The notes: generated by a model not told the origin, from the sequence alone. Counted from the stretch's first letter, positions 51,760 to 60,512 are shown. The stretch is 64,000 nt of DNA from Tepidanaerobacteraceae bacterium (GCA_024655905.1 JANLFP010000001.1:268326-332325), one strand, 5' to 3'. Numbers and translations are program-made.

Positions 51760-54258
51760 TTATGCGGTATCCTGCCGATAGATTATTTCTGCCACTCTCA
51801 CGCCTTCCATGGCGTCCTTTGCATAAAAATCCGCGCCGATTTTCTCTGCCAGAGCCGGCGTCAGCACCGCTCCGCCAACCACCACGCTGCAGCCCGGGTC
51901 GAGGTTTTTTATTTCCGCTATGGTGCGCTGCATGGCCGGGATGCTGGTGGTCATCAGGGCGCTAAGACCCACCAGCCTTATATCCGGCGATTTTGCGAGT
52001 GCTTCGGTGATTTTTTCTGAAGCTACGTCCTTTCCCAAATCGATAACTTCAAAGCCATAATTTTCCATTATGACCTTCACTATATTCTTGCCTATATCGT
52101 GGATGTCCCCTTTTACCGTCGCCAGAACGATTTTGCCCCTGGTCATGCTCCGGCTTGCCGGGAAGCGGCGTTTCAACAGCTTGAAAACTTCCTGGGCTGC
52201 TTCACCCGATTGAATAAGCTGGGGGAGAAAGTATTCGCCGGTTTCGTATTTTTCCCCCACTTCTTTCAAAGCAGGGATAATTATTTTATTCACTATTTCC
52301 AGAGGGTCCTTTCCGATTTCGACAAATGTTTCCAGCAGTCCGGCCACTGACGATTTTTTGCCCTCCAGGACACAGCTGTACAGCTTCCTGTCTACATCTT
52401 GGTCGGATTTTGAAGGGGTATGGTCGAGGGCCTGTGCTGTATCGTGCTTTTTTTCTTCGGCCTCTCCGCCGCCCTTGCCCTGATAATAGGCGATGTACCC
52501 TTGCGCCTTTCTGTCCCTGCCGGTGAGCACCCCCGATGCCCTGACCACCTCCCACACATCTGAATCCAGGGGATTCAATATGGGCAGGTCAAGCCCGTAG
52601 GCCAAAGCCATGGATAGAAAGACGCGGTTCAAAAGGGGCCTTTCGGGCAGGCCGAAAGACACGTTGGATATGCCCAGCGTGGTGAGGCATCCCAGTTCTT
52701 GCTTCACCATCCGCAGTGTCTTCAAGGCTTCCACAACATATTCCTGCTGGGCGCCGGCAGTTAGGGAAAGGCAGTCTATCACCACATCCTGCCTTTTTAT
52801 GCCGTATTCTTCGGCGCGCCTCACGATATTTTTCGCTATCTCCACCCTTTCTTCCGCCGTCTGGGGGATGCCTCCTTCGTCCATCGCCAGGGCGATCACG
52901 GCGGCCCCATATTTTTTTACGATGGGAAAGAGTCTGGCCATTTTTCTTTCGCTGCCGTTGACGGAATTTACCAGGGCCCGGCCCGCGTAAACTTTCAGTC
53001 CTTCTTCCAGCGCATCTGCCCTCATGCTGTCCAGGCAGAGGGGCAAATCCACCACTTTCTGGAGCTCCAGAACCGCGCTCCTCATCATCGCCTTTTCATC
53101 GATGCCGGGAACTCCCAGGTTGACGTCCAGTATATGAGCGCCGGCTTTTTTCTGTATCAAAGCCTTTTCTACGACGGCGTTTAAAGATTTTCTCTTCAGA
53201 TCTTCGAACAATACTTTATTTCCCGTCGGGTTTATCCTGTCTGCTATGGCCTTGACTTCCCCTTCCGGCGAAACAAAAACGGTCTTTTTTTCTGAGCTCA
53301 GTGCAAGGCAAAACGAAACCGATGCCGAGGTTTCCTCCGGTTCCTCCGAAGCATAGAGCGCGGCGTCTTCCTTTATTCCTTTTGGCCTCATGCCGGACAG
53401 CGCCTGCCTGAGCTGCCTTATATGCTCCGGCGTGGTGCCGCAACAGCCTCCGACGGCGTTCAGGCCAGCTTCGGCAAGTTTCCTGCAGTGAAAGGCAAAA
53501 TCCTGCGGCGGCAGGCGGTATACCGTTTTTTCTCCTATCAGTTCGGGAATCCCCGCATTGGGCTGAACGATGAGAGGGATGTTGAAACCGGCCATTTGGG
53601 AAACGATTCCCCGCATCTTATCGGGCCCCAGGGAACAGTTCAGCCCCACCATATCCGCCCCCAGATGCGAAAGAACCACGATGGCCGTGGCGGGGTCGGT
53701 GCCCATGAGGGTCCTGCCGGATTCCTCGTAGGTCATGGTAACCGCCACAGGCAGAAAAGTGAGCTCCCTTGCGGCTATCAGCGCGGCGCGGGCTTCCTGA
53801 AGCTGGCTCATGGTCTCTATGACGATCATGTCGGGCCCCGCTTCAAGCCCGCCTACGATTTGCTCCCGAAAGGCATCCAGGGCCTTCTCGAAAGGCAGAG
53901 AGCCGTGAGGCTCCAGAAGCTCGCCTGTGGGACCCACCGAAAGGGCTACCAGAGCCCTGCCGCCGGAAGCCTTTTTTGCATTTTCAACAGCCCGAAAGTT
54001 TAGCTCCCGCACCATATGGGAAAGCCCGAAATTGCCCAGTTTTATCCTGTTTGCCCCGAAGGTGTTGGTTTCTATGACTTCGGCTCCCGCTTCAATATAT
54101 GCTCTGTGTATGTCCTCTATTGCTTCAGGATGGTTTATATTCCATGTTTCCGGACATTCTCCAGGGGCGAGGCCCCTTTTTATTAGTTCGGTACCCATCG
54201 CGCCATCAAAAATGAGAATTCTTTTTTTTATTATTTCAAGCAAATTCAGGTTTGTCAT
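51760..54258 (-). CDS. metH: Cobalamin-dependent methionine synthase, short form
   Basis: The 832-residue enzyme has, in order, an N-terminal homocysteine S-methyltransferase barrel (about 1-300; Zn-site GGCCGTTPEHI). A pterin-binding domain follows (about 330-580; INPTGNK, LDVNLGVPG). A cobalamin cap and B12-binding domain end it (about 630-832; TVKGDIHDIGKNIV with the DxHxxG ligand). It lacks the C-terminal activation domain of E. coli MetH (1,227 aa), like many anaerobes' enzymes. The ATG overlaps the flavodoxin stop by 4 bp, so the two are coupled. It transfers a methyl group from methyltetrahydrofolate to homocysteine. Confidence 0.92.
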   Translation of the reverse strand: MTNLNLLEIIKKRILIFDGAMGTELIKRGLAPGECPETWNINHPEAIEDIHRAYIEAGAEVIETNTFGANRIKLGNFGLSHMVRELNFRAVENAKKASGGRALVALSVGPTGELLEPHGSLPFEKALDAFREQIVGGLEAGPDMIVIETMSQLQEARAALIAARELTFLPVAVTMTYEESGRTLMGTDPATAIVVLSHLGADMVGLNCSLGPDKMRGIVSQMAGFNIPLIVQPNAGIPELIGEKTVYRLPPQDFAFHCRKLAEAGLNAVGGCCGTTPEHIRQLRQALSGMRPKGIKEDAALYASEEPEETSASVSFCLALSSEKKTVFVSPEGEVKAIADRINPTGNKVLFEDLKRKSLNAVVEKALIQKKAGAHILDVNLGVPGIDEKAMMRSAVLELQKVVDLPLCLDSMRADALEEGLKVYAGRALVNSVNGSERKMARLFPIVKKYGAAVIALAMDEGGIPQTAEERVEIAKNIVRRAEEYGIKRQDVVIDCLSLTAGAQQEYVVEALKTLRMVKQELGCLTTLGISNVSFGLPERPLLNRVFLSMALAYGLDLPILNPLDSDVWEVVRASGVLTGRDRKAQGYIAYYQGKGGGEAEEKKHDTAQALDHTPSKSDQDVDRKLYSCVLEGKKSSVAGLLETFVEIGKDPLEIVNKIIIPALKEVGEKYETGEYFLPQLIQSGEAAQEVFKLLKRRFPASRSMTRGKIVLATVKGDIHDIGKNIVKVIMENYGFEVIDLGKDVASEKITEALAKSPDIRLVGLSALMTTSIPAMQRTIAEIKNLDPGCSVVVGGAVLTPALAEKIGADFYAKDAMEGVRVAEIIYRQDTA

Positions 54259-54791
54259 AAGCCCTCCGTTCGTGAAGTGACATGCGAGATAATTTCGCCT
54301 ATGTCCTCTTTTCTTCTAAAGTCTGCCGGCCTGTCGTAAACGGCTAGCATGCCCTTTTCATCGGGTGTTAATTCCTTTTTCATTTGAATCTTCCATTTCA
54401 ACAATGTCATAAGTATTCTGTCAAAAGGCTTCAGTTTGCCGTAATCGAAGCCGCCCCGCAGATAAAAAAAACGTATGGTTTTAAGCTGTTCTGAGGTAAA
54501 GTTTCTGCTCCTGATTTCAGCGATTGTCTCTTCTCTGCGCGGCGACATGCCTGTTGCAAAAACAACCACTTTCTTGCCATGAAGCCTGTCAAGGTTTTTC
54601 GTGATCAGCTTAACTCCATTTATGCCGACGGCATACAATCCGCCTCCATAAATCACGATATCATATGCTTCCAGCATATCGGCACTGACCCTAGAAGCTT
54701 CAAAAATATCGGCAGACAGCTCCTCTGCAATCCATTCCGCATATTTCTTTGTAAAACCTGTTTTTGATTTGTATATTACTATCGTTTTCAT
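54255..54791 (-). CDS. Flavodoxin-domain protein
   Basis: This is a 178-residue flavodoxin-fold protein. The FMN phosphate loop is seen in VIYKSKTGFTKKYAEW, and a second FMN contact in DIVIYGGGLYAVG. A C-terminal extension is rich in Lys and Arg and includes LRGGFDYGKL, as in flavodoxin-domain (HemG-like) proteins. It is the gene directly upstream of metH, with a 4-bp overlap. Flavodoxin reduces cob(II)alamin during MetH reactivation, so a role there is likely. Confidence 0.88.
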   Translation of the reverse strand: MKTIVIYKSKTGFTKKYAEWIAEELSADIFEASRVSADMLEAYDIVIYGGGLYAVGINGVKLITKNLDRLHGKKVVVFATGMSPRREETIAEIRSRNFTSEQLKTIRFFYLRGGFDYGKLKPFDRILMTLLKWKIQMKKELTPDEKGMLAVYDRPADFRRKEDIGEIISHVTSRTEGL

Positions 54792-54981
54792 TTATACACC
54801 TCAAAATCTGGCTCGTTAAGAAATTATACCATTATTTTTGGATGATTTTCAATAATAGGCAGAAAATCATCTGATTTTTTATCGCTCAAAGTCATCATCA
54901 ATCTTTATTTTCGCCTTGAATTTCTTCATAATATTATGTAAAGATCAAAATGTGTCAGAATCGTGACAGGGAGGGTTTCAT

Positions 54982-55899
54982 GTGTCAAAAAAGAATCGGA
55001 CACTCATTGTAGTTTTCCTTTTGATACTATGCGTCATAGCAGTTCAGCATCAGGGGAAAATGCCAAAAATGCCCGGCCAGGGCCAAAATGAGCCGTCAAG
55101 CGCGGACAAATCCCAAACAGAACTAAAGCTCAAGGTGCAGCCGGAGTCCCGTTACATAAACCCAGAAGGAAATACTGTAAATGACAGGATAAAAGTCCCG
55201 GAAGGATTTCAGAGAATTGAAGTATCAGAGGGCTCTTTCGGCCACTTTTTGCGGAATCTGCCGCTAAAACCTCATGGATCAAAGGTTCACTATTACAATG
55301 GCGGTGTTAAAGGCAGGGATGTCTATGTCGCAGTAATCGACATGGATATCGGCCACAGGGATCTCCAGCAGTGCGCCGATGCAGTAATAAGGTTGAGGGC
55401 GGAATATCTGTATTCTCAAAAGGAGTACGACACAATACATTTCAACTTCACAAACGGTTTCAGGGCCGATTACTCCAGATGGATGCAGGGCTACCGCATA
55501 TCCGTAAAAGGCAATGATGCGGAATGGGTAAAGAAAAAGGGGTATTCAGACGATTATGCGGATTTCAGGCAATATCTCGATATGGTGTTTGCTTATGCCG
55601 GCACGCTTTCCCTTTCAAAAGAGTTGACTCCTGTCAGGCTGGAAAACATGAAAATAGGGGATGTTTTCATACATGGGGGCACACCCGGCCACTGCGCCAT
55701 AGTGGTGGACATGGCGGAAAATAAGACCACCGGGGAGAAGCTCTTTATGCTGGCCCAGGGCTACATGCCCGCCCAGGATATCCACATCCTTAAAAACCCC
55801 GGTGATGAGGCGCTCAGCCCCTGGTATCCCCTGGATTTTGGGCTGACACTCACCACCCCTGAATGGACATTCAGCAAGGACGAACTGATGAGCTTTTAG
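54982..55899 (+). CDS. Membrane-anchored or secreted DUF4846 protein
   Basis: The 305-residue protein has one N-terminal hydrophobic segment (TLIVVFLLILCVIAV), a Pro/Gln/Ser-rich linker, and a DUF4846 domain from about residue 65 to the end. Landmarks are FGHFLRNLPLKP, DLQQCADAVIRLRAEYLY, the MKIGDVFIHGGTPGHCAIVVDMA core and LMLAQGYMPAQDIHIL. Function is unknown to me. The core's His, Cys and Asp pattern might be catalytic. A GTG start follows GGGAGGG at 6 bases. The stop codon touches a GGGGACGG repeat fragment. Confidence 0.82.
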   Translation: MSKKNRTLIVVFLLILCVIAVQHQGKMPKMPGQGQNEPSSADKSQTELKLKVQPESRYINPEGNTVNDRIKVPEGFQRIEVSEGSFGHFLRNLPLKPHGSKVHYYNGGVKGRDVYVAVIDMDIGHRDLQQCADAVIRLRAEYLYSQKEYDTIHFNFTNGFRADYSRWMQGYRISVKGNDAEWVKKKGYSDDYADFRQYLDMVFAYAGTLSLSKELTPVRLENMKIGDVFIHGGTPGHCAIVVDMAENKTTGEKLFMLAQGYMPAQDIHILKNPGDEALSPWYPLDFGLTLTTPEWTFSKDELMSF

Positions 55900-55910
55900 G
55901 GGACGGCGCC

Positions 55911-55942
55911 TGCGACAAGGGGACGGTTCTCGTTTTGTCGCA
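55911..55942 (+). repeat. REP-like element, left copy next to the RAYT gene
   Basis: This 32-bp element has TGCGACA at one end, TGTCGCA at the other, and the core GGGGACGGTTCTCG. It is inverted relative to the copy after the RAYT gene. It lies just after the DUF4846 stop. Confidence 0.85.
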
Positions 55943-56070
55943 TTTTATTTATTTTAAGATTATTTTGTGGTATAATGTGGATATTAGAACAACAAAAAAT
56001 GATTATCTTGAAAAATAACTTTTCATTACTATTTGTACCGCAAGACCTACGGTGGAATGGAGGGTTAGCG

Positions 56071-56859
56071 TTGCCAAGATATGCCAGAAAAAAGAGTAAC
56101 AGCAAAGTGTATCATGTGATGTTAAGAGGAATAGACAGGATGCTAATTTTCCTTGACGACAATGACAGAAATAGGTTTTTGGAAACAATGGACAGAATGA
56201 AAAAAGAAGGTGAGTATGAAATCTATGCCTACTGTCTGATGGATAACCATATTCATTTATTATTAAAAGAAGGAGAAGACGAGGTCCAAAGATCATTAAA
56301 GAGAATCGGCGTAAGCTATGCGCATTACTTTAACAAAAAATATGACCGTGTGGGGCATGTGTTCCAGGACCGTTTCAGGAGCGAACCTATCCAAGATGAT
56401 AGCTACCTGCTGGCTGCTGCAAGATACATTCATAACAATCCTGTAAAGGCTGGTATAGTAAATAAACCTATAGATTATTTATGGAGCAGCTACCGCGAAT
56501 ATGTAGAGTTTGGAAAAGATTCAGAAAGAGTTAACACCAGAGTAATACTGGGAATATTTTCACACAACGAAAAAAATGCAATCAAGAAATTTATTGAGTT
56601 TACAAATGAAACAACAAAAGAAGAATTCATAGATATCGATAATAAGGCTGAAAAGCCGGCAAAGCCGGCAAAAAATGCAGAACAAATAATAGAGGAATTG
56701 CTGAAAGGCCGTGGATACAGCCTGAATGAGATAAGAAACTCAAAAGACAGGAAAAAAAGAGACGAAATTTTAAGGGATATCAAGAAGAAGTCGTTAATGT
56801 CCATCAGAGAATTAGCGAGGGTACTTGGCATCAGCAAAGATATCATATTTAGAGCCTAA
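56071..56859 (+). CDS. REP-associated tyrosine transposase (RAYT, Y1_Tnp family)
   Basis: This is an HUH single-stranded DNA transposase of about 262 residues. It has the HUH pair in CLMDNHIHLLLKE and the likely catalytic Tyr in AAARYIHNNPVKAG. A C-terminal DnaA-like helix-turn-helix follows (SIRELARVLGISKDI). A TTG at 56071 (encoding MPRYARKKS) is chosen because GGAGGG is 7 bases upstream and homologues start that way; the frame is open further upstream. Inverted REP-like elements flank it (55911-55942 and 56862-56900). RAYTs move or maintain these repeats. It overlaps the kinase-like gene on the other strand by 11 bp. Confidence 0.9.
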   Translation: MPRYARKKSNSKVYHVMLRGIDRMLIFLDDNDRNRFLETMDRMKKEGEYEIYAYCLMDNHIHLLLKEGEDEVQRSLKRIGVSYAHYFNKKYDRVGHVFQDRFRSEPIQDDSYLLAAARYIHNNPVKAGIVNKPIDYLWSSYREYVEFGKDSERVNTRVILGIFSHNEKNAIKKFIEFTNETTKEEFIDIDNKAEKPAKPAKNAEQIIEELLKGRGYSLNEIRNSKDRKKRDEILRDIKKKSLMSIRELARVLGISKDIIFRA

Positions 56860-57454
56860 AATGCGACAAATCGAGAACCGTCCCCGTGTCGCGTGTCGCA
56901 TGTTTTGCGTAAGCCTTCAGAAATCTTCGCACCATGTGGTCCTTTTCAGTGGTTAATGGCGGATAATCGGTCAACAAAAAAAAGCAGACTTCCGAAAGAT
57001 CCTCCCTGAAGTCGCCAAAGCCCATTTTTTCAAAGTCAATGCCGAATATCTCCCCTCCGGAAAAAATGAAATTTCTCAGATTGGCGTCGCCTTTTAACAT
57101 GCAACTCGAGGCGTTTTCGACGCTGTGCAGCCGTGCAAACCAGTATGCCATTTTCTCAATCCAGGAACCCGTATCAAGGTTTTCGGCAAGCCGGCTTACC
57201 GTCATCCCGGGCAGAAATTCCATCAGTAGCGCTCTTTCCTCCCACGCCAGCACTTGCGGCACCCGAAGGTCAAGCCGGTGCAGCCTTTCCAGGTTTTCAC
57301 GTTCAGTCCGGCACAGTGCGGCGGCTTTTTCCCCTTCATATACCTTGAGAACTGCCGGAGTTTTATTTTCCGATTGGATCTCAACTTTATACACGCTATG
57401 GCGCCGGCTGAAATATTTTTCAACGATTTTGATATTATGCCTGACGAATAACAA
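56849..57454 (-). CDS. Small kinase-fold (APH/RIO-like) protein
   Basis: The 201-residue protein has a protein-kinase-like fold. The ATP-binding start is VLKVYEGEKAAALCRTE and the catalytic loop is LKGDANLRNFIF, with GIDFEKMGFGD as the metal-binding DFE-like motif. It is shorter than aminoglycoside phosphotransferases. The last about 16 residues (after YAKHA) come from the REP-like element, so the end may not be ancestral. A TTG start follows GGGGAT. No neighbour suggests a substrate. Confidence 0.75.
   Translation of the reverse strand: MLFVRHNIKIVEKYFSRRHSVYKVEIQSENKTPAVLKVYEGEKAAALCRTERENLERLHRLDLRVPQVLAWEERALLMEFLPGMTVSRLAENLDTGSWIEKMAYWFARLHSVENASSCMLKGDANLRNFIFSGGEIFGIDFEKMGFGDFREDLSEVCFFLLTDYPPLTTEKDHMVRRFLKAYAKHATRDTGTVLDLSHFRL
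56862..56900 (-). repeat. REP-like element, right copy next to the RAYT gene
   Basis: TGCGACA and AGAACCGTCCCC recur in the orientation opposite to the left copy, followed by a duplicated GTGTCGC. It starts two bases after the RAYT stop and supplies the C-terminal codons of the kinase-like gene. Confidence 0.85.
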
Positions 57455-57473
57455 TGGAAATATCCCCTTTTTC

Positions 57474-57755
57474 TTAACCTTTGAGCTGGGAAAGCATAGC
57501 CTTAACCACCGATTCTATCATATTCTGGACAAATGGCACCATAATCATGGATTTGCCGTTTATCAACACTTCCACAGATCCCCGGGCAGCTTTGCAATCA
57601 TCTCTATTCGCCCTGCCTTTCAATATGTCCACAGCCATCTCGCGGCATGTTTTGCCGCACAAGCCGCAGCACTCATCGCCCAGATTGGGAAGCTTTTCAA
57701 AGACCTTTTCCTGAATCACATCAACCAGGCGCCCTGCCAACTCGCGTCCGAAAGC
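57474..57755 (-). pseudogene. Cys-rich C-terminal fragment, possibly of a MobB-like protein
   Basis: The frame opens after a TGA at 57758 and has no ATG; a TTG at 57740 exists. It encodes ECCGLCGKTCREMAVDILKG, then VPFVQNMIESVVKAML and a terminal LKG. This looks like the C-terminal iron-sulfur domain I recall from clostridial MobB-type molybdopterin proteins, but the nucleotide-binding part is missing. It adjoins the broken ATPase. A small free-standing gene is the alternative. Confidence 0.5.
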
Positions 57756-58115
57756 TCAAAAAAATCCAGCCAGTAATTGACCCTTTCATCCGGTTTACCC
57801 CTCCAATGCCCCCTCTTTCCCCATGCTCAGCCCGAATGCCACCTGCTCCCATACTGTTGGGGCAAAGAGTTGCTTTGAGGGATTCTGGAAGACATAACCT
57901 ACCCGCTGTCCTATGCGGGCAAGTCCCATCTTAAAAGCAGGCTTTCCTTCCAGAAGGATTTCACCCCCGGTAGGTTTTAAAATTCCCATCATAAGTTTCG
58001 CCATGGTAGTCTTGCCGGAACCATTGGGCCCAAAAAAGCCTATCCTTTCATTTTTGTCCAACTTAAAAGAGACTTCATTAAAAATATTATTTGATTTGGG
58101 ATGCGAGAAGCTCAT
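57716..58115 (-). pseudogene. Broken ECF-transporter ATPase (EcfA-like), frameshifted and truncated
   Basis: The intact part encodes the start of an EcfA ATPase with Walker A GPNGSGKTTMAKL and the Q-loop FQNPSKQLFAPTVWEQV, then stops at 57795. One base less in the CCCC run at 57798-57801 would restore a frame that continues DERVNYWLDFFELSD to about 57716. The LSGG signature, Walker B and H-loop are absent. A frameshift plus a deletion is the simplest reading. The frame overlaps the following intact EcfA gene by 29 bp from the M at 58115; the first Met is at 58139. Confidence 0.7.
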
Positions 58116-58809
58116 CAAACTTACCTGATAAAAGCTCATTTGCTCTTACTCCCTCGATTCGCTCTACTATTCTTCCTTCGGCCATCAACAGTATGCTGTC
58201 CGCAAATGTGAGATTGTTGAAATTGTGTTCGACGATAATTACTGTTTTTCCCTCGTTTTTAAGTCTTTCCAGGGCACCCAGCACCAGCCGGGTGTTTTCA
58301 TCATCCAGCTCGGCTGTGGGCTCATCCACAACTATAATCTCCGGGTCAAGGCTCAACACGGCTGCCAGAGCCACCAAATGCTTCTCTCCTCCGGAAAGCT
58401 CGGCAGGATTTTTATCCTTTAGTTTTTCTATCTCCAGGATTCTGAGAGTCCTTTTCACGATGTCCTCTATCTCCTGCGGCGGCAGGCACAGGTTTTCCGG
58501 GCCGAAAGCCACCTCATCCTCCACTGTGGGCAAAAAAAGCTGATTGTCAGGTTCCTGAAACACCAATCCCACCTTTAGAGCAAGTTTCGCCATGGAAACC
58601 CGGCGCGTGTCCATGCCATCGATCATCACCCTGCCCTCCGTCACGCCCGGTATCCTCTGCGGTATGGCCCCGTTCAAAGCAAGGGCCAGGGTGCTCTTAC
58701 CGCAGCCGCTCAGACCCACAATAGCAGTTACAGCGCCTCTTCTTGCGGCAAGGTCTATTCCCTTCAGTATCCAGGGTCCTTTTGCAATCACAAGATATTT
58801 TTTATACAT
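58087..58809 (-). CDS. Energy-coupling-factor transporter ATPase (EcfA/CbiO-like)
   Basis: This 240-residue ABC ATPase has all nucleotide motifs: Walker A GLSGCGKST, Q-loop FQEPDNQLFLPTVEDEV, signature ELSGGEKHLVALAA, Walker B IIVVDEPTAELD and H-loop IIVEHNF. EcfA proteins pair with a second ATPase and a membrane EcfT to import vitamins or metals. The second ATPase next door is broken, and no EcfT or S component is in the window, so this unit may be non-functional or served by genes elsewhere. The N-terminus (MYKKYLVIAKGPWIL) is a little unusual and may be shortened. GGGGG precedes the ATG. Confidence 0.85.
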   Translation of the reverse strand: MYKKYLVIAKGPWILKGIDLAARRGAVTAIVGLSGCGKSTLALALNGAIPQRIPGVTEGRVMIDGMDTRRVSMAKLALKVGLVFQEPDNQLFLPTVEDEVAFGPENLCLPPQEIEDIVKRTLRILEIEKLKDKNPAELSGGEKHLVALAAVLSLDPEIIVVDEPTAELDDENTRLVLGALERLKNEGKTVIIVEHNFNNLTFADSILLMAEGRIVERIEGVRANELLSGKFDELLASQIK

Positions 58810-59007
58810 GCCTATAACCCCCTTTATATATTTGTTACTTTTCAGGTATTACTTGTTCCTTCTAAAGCATAATGAAAATTAAAAAAAATTTTTTACGGTC
58901 ACAGCATATGGAAATAACAGCATGTTGAAAAGTTCAGGAACTTCTTTTTTTATTATTTGCAAAACTGATTCCCATAAAATTATTTTTGAATTACTCACAT
59001 AAATTAC

Positions 59008-59290
59008 TCACATAATCATAAATACCATCACTTGCGCCCAAAGAGAGTAAGAAATAGTTCTCTCTACATCCTTGTATGAAGTATTGGAACGAAAATAGTC
59101 ACAAAGTACCGCATAAGAATCCTTTTCTTTAAGGAAATTAGATGTCGTTTTATTCTCGATAAGCCAACAAGTAGAATCTTTTCGAATTATTCTATCTGGT
59201 TTGTTAGCAATGATTTGGTTAGGAATGGATATATTCGGCTCTATAAAAAACCCACTGGTAATGGTCCCTTTAGTAATAACATTTCAATAC
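59008..59290 (-). pseudogene. Remnant with a PD-(D/E)XK-like motif
   Basis: The 58810-59594 gap has no intact gene. A start-less minus-strand frame from about 59290 to 59008 encodes PDRIIRKDSTCWLIENKT, spacing P-D-x(12)-E-x-K like a PD-(D/E)XK nuclease, followed by FLKEKDSYAVLCDYFRS. It could be a chance or a decayed nuclease or phage gene. A small hairpin with a T-run (58930-58951, plus strand) lies near the EcfA side. Confidence 0.3.
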
Positions 59291-59498
59291 TCAATGCTTT
59301 GGGTATCTGTATGTTTCCCACTAAAACGAACCTCCAGTTTCTCCTCTTTTCATAGTTGTACACCGGTATGCTTATGGCTTTTTCTCTGTTTGAACAGTAA
59401 ATAACAAACATTGAAAAGAAAGATGACCAGAAAGATTCACTGCTGTGGAACCTGGAATCAGGCTTTTGAAAAAGGGTAATAGCAAAATATTATAACAT

Positions 59499-59568
59499 AT
59501 GTCAAGGGGACGGTTCTGTTGACATGACTATGAACATAGTCATGTCAACAGAACCGTCCCCTTGACAT
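59499..59568. repeat. Long perfect palindrome built on the REP-like core
   Basis: Arms of 34 bp (59499-59532 and 59535-59568) match perfectly around AA. Each arm carries the GGGGACGGTTCT core, followed by TGACATGACTATG. The core is the same as in the RAYT-associated elements. It lies at the 3' side of the deacetylase gene. Confidence 0.9.
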
Positions 59569-59594
59569 GCTTGACAAGATTGACAAAGGATGAA

Positions 59595-60512
59595 TCAAGA
59601 CCCGTGCCCGTTTCGCATGTACTGGGGGAAATGCGAAGTATAAGAACCTTTTTTCAATATTTTAAATGAATATCCTGCATCTTTTAATTTTTTAATGATT
59701 TCCGGCAGGGCTTCCACTGTGGTTTCTTTCTGCGCGCTGTCATGCATCAGTACGATTGCTTTTTGTCTGCGGCCCACGCCTTTTATGACCGCGTCAATTA
59801 TTTCCTGTTTTCCCAGTTCTGCCCGGCTGGCATCAGTTGACGAAACGTCCCAGTCAAAATAATCATACCCTTTGGCCTGCATTTCACTTATCAGTTTTTC
59901 CATAAAGTCCCTGCCGCCATATTTCCAGCACACATGATTATTTGAACCTCCGGGGAATCGTATTATATCCGGCTTCACACCGGTTGATTCTAAAATCAGC
60001 TTGTTTAATTTTTCGGTGTCTTCTATATAGGCCTCCTTTGAAGAATAGATTATTTCGTATTTATGGCTGTAAGTATGATTCCCTATGCCGTGCCCTTCTG
60101 AAACAATCCTTTTATACATTTCCTTGCCAAATTCTGTATTGTTTCCTATTACGAAAAAGGTAGCCTTTACGTCGTATTTCTTCAAAATATCCAATATTTG
60201 CGGCGTATTTTTGCTCGGTCCGTCATCAAAGGTAAGATAAATTACTTTTTTATTATCGCTATTTTCGGTCGCATCTTCTCGCAAATTTAAACTGCTGCCC
60301 TGCAATATATCTTCTTTTTGCCAATCGGGCAAACCTGCTTGTCCAATATTTTCATTTTCCATTAAACTTCTGTCACCTTCATAAACCTGCTGCTGGCATG
60401 TCTGCAGAATCGCTGATTGTTCATATACCCGTGCATTGACACAAACAAACAACAGGTAAAGCATGAATATGCAGAAAAGCGCAATTGTTATTTTTTGTAT
60501 CTTTCTTATCAT
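59595..60512 (-). CDS. Polysaccharide deacetylase (NodB homology domain)
   Basis: The protein of about 305 residues has one N-terminal membrane segment (ITIALFCIFMLYLLFV) and a NodB-type deacetylase domain at about 95-300. Motif 1 is YLTFDDGPS, motif 2 is HTYSHKY, and motif 3 is in RFPGGSNNH. DWDVSSTDASR and IVLMHDSAQK are the later motifs. It probably removes acetyl groups from wall peptidoglycan or a similar polysaccharide. The ATG at 60512 overlaps the RND transporter stop by 4 bp (ATGA); the longer frame lies inside the transporter. Confidence 0.9.
   Translation of the reverse strand: MIRKIQKITIALFCIFMLYLLFVCVNARVYEQSAILQTCQQQVYEGDRSLMENENIGQAGLPDWQKEDILQGSSLNLREDATENSDNKKVIYLTFDDGPSKNTPQILDILKKYDVKATFFVIGNNTEFGKEMYKRIVSEGHGIGNHTYSHKYEIIYSSKEAYIEDTEKLNKLILESTGVKPDIIRFPGGSNNHVCWKYGGRDFMEKLISEMQAKGYDYFDWDVSSTDASRAELGKQEIIDAVIKGVGRRQKAIVLMHDSAQKETTVEALPEIIKKLKDAGYSFKILKKGSYTSHFPQYMRNGHGS

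Noticed and set aside
59499..59568. CRISPR repeat
   Set aside because: There is one palindrome, no regularly spaced repeats or spacers, and no cas gene in the window.
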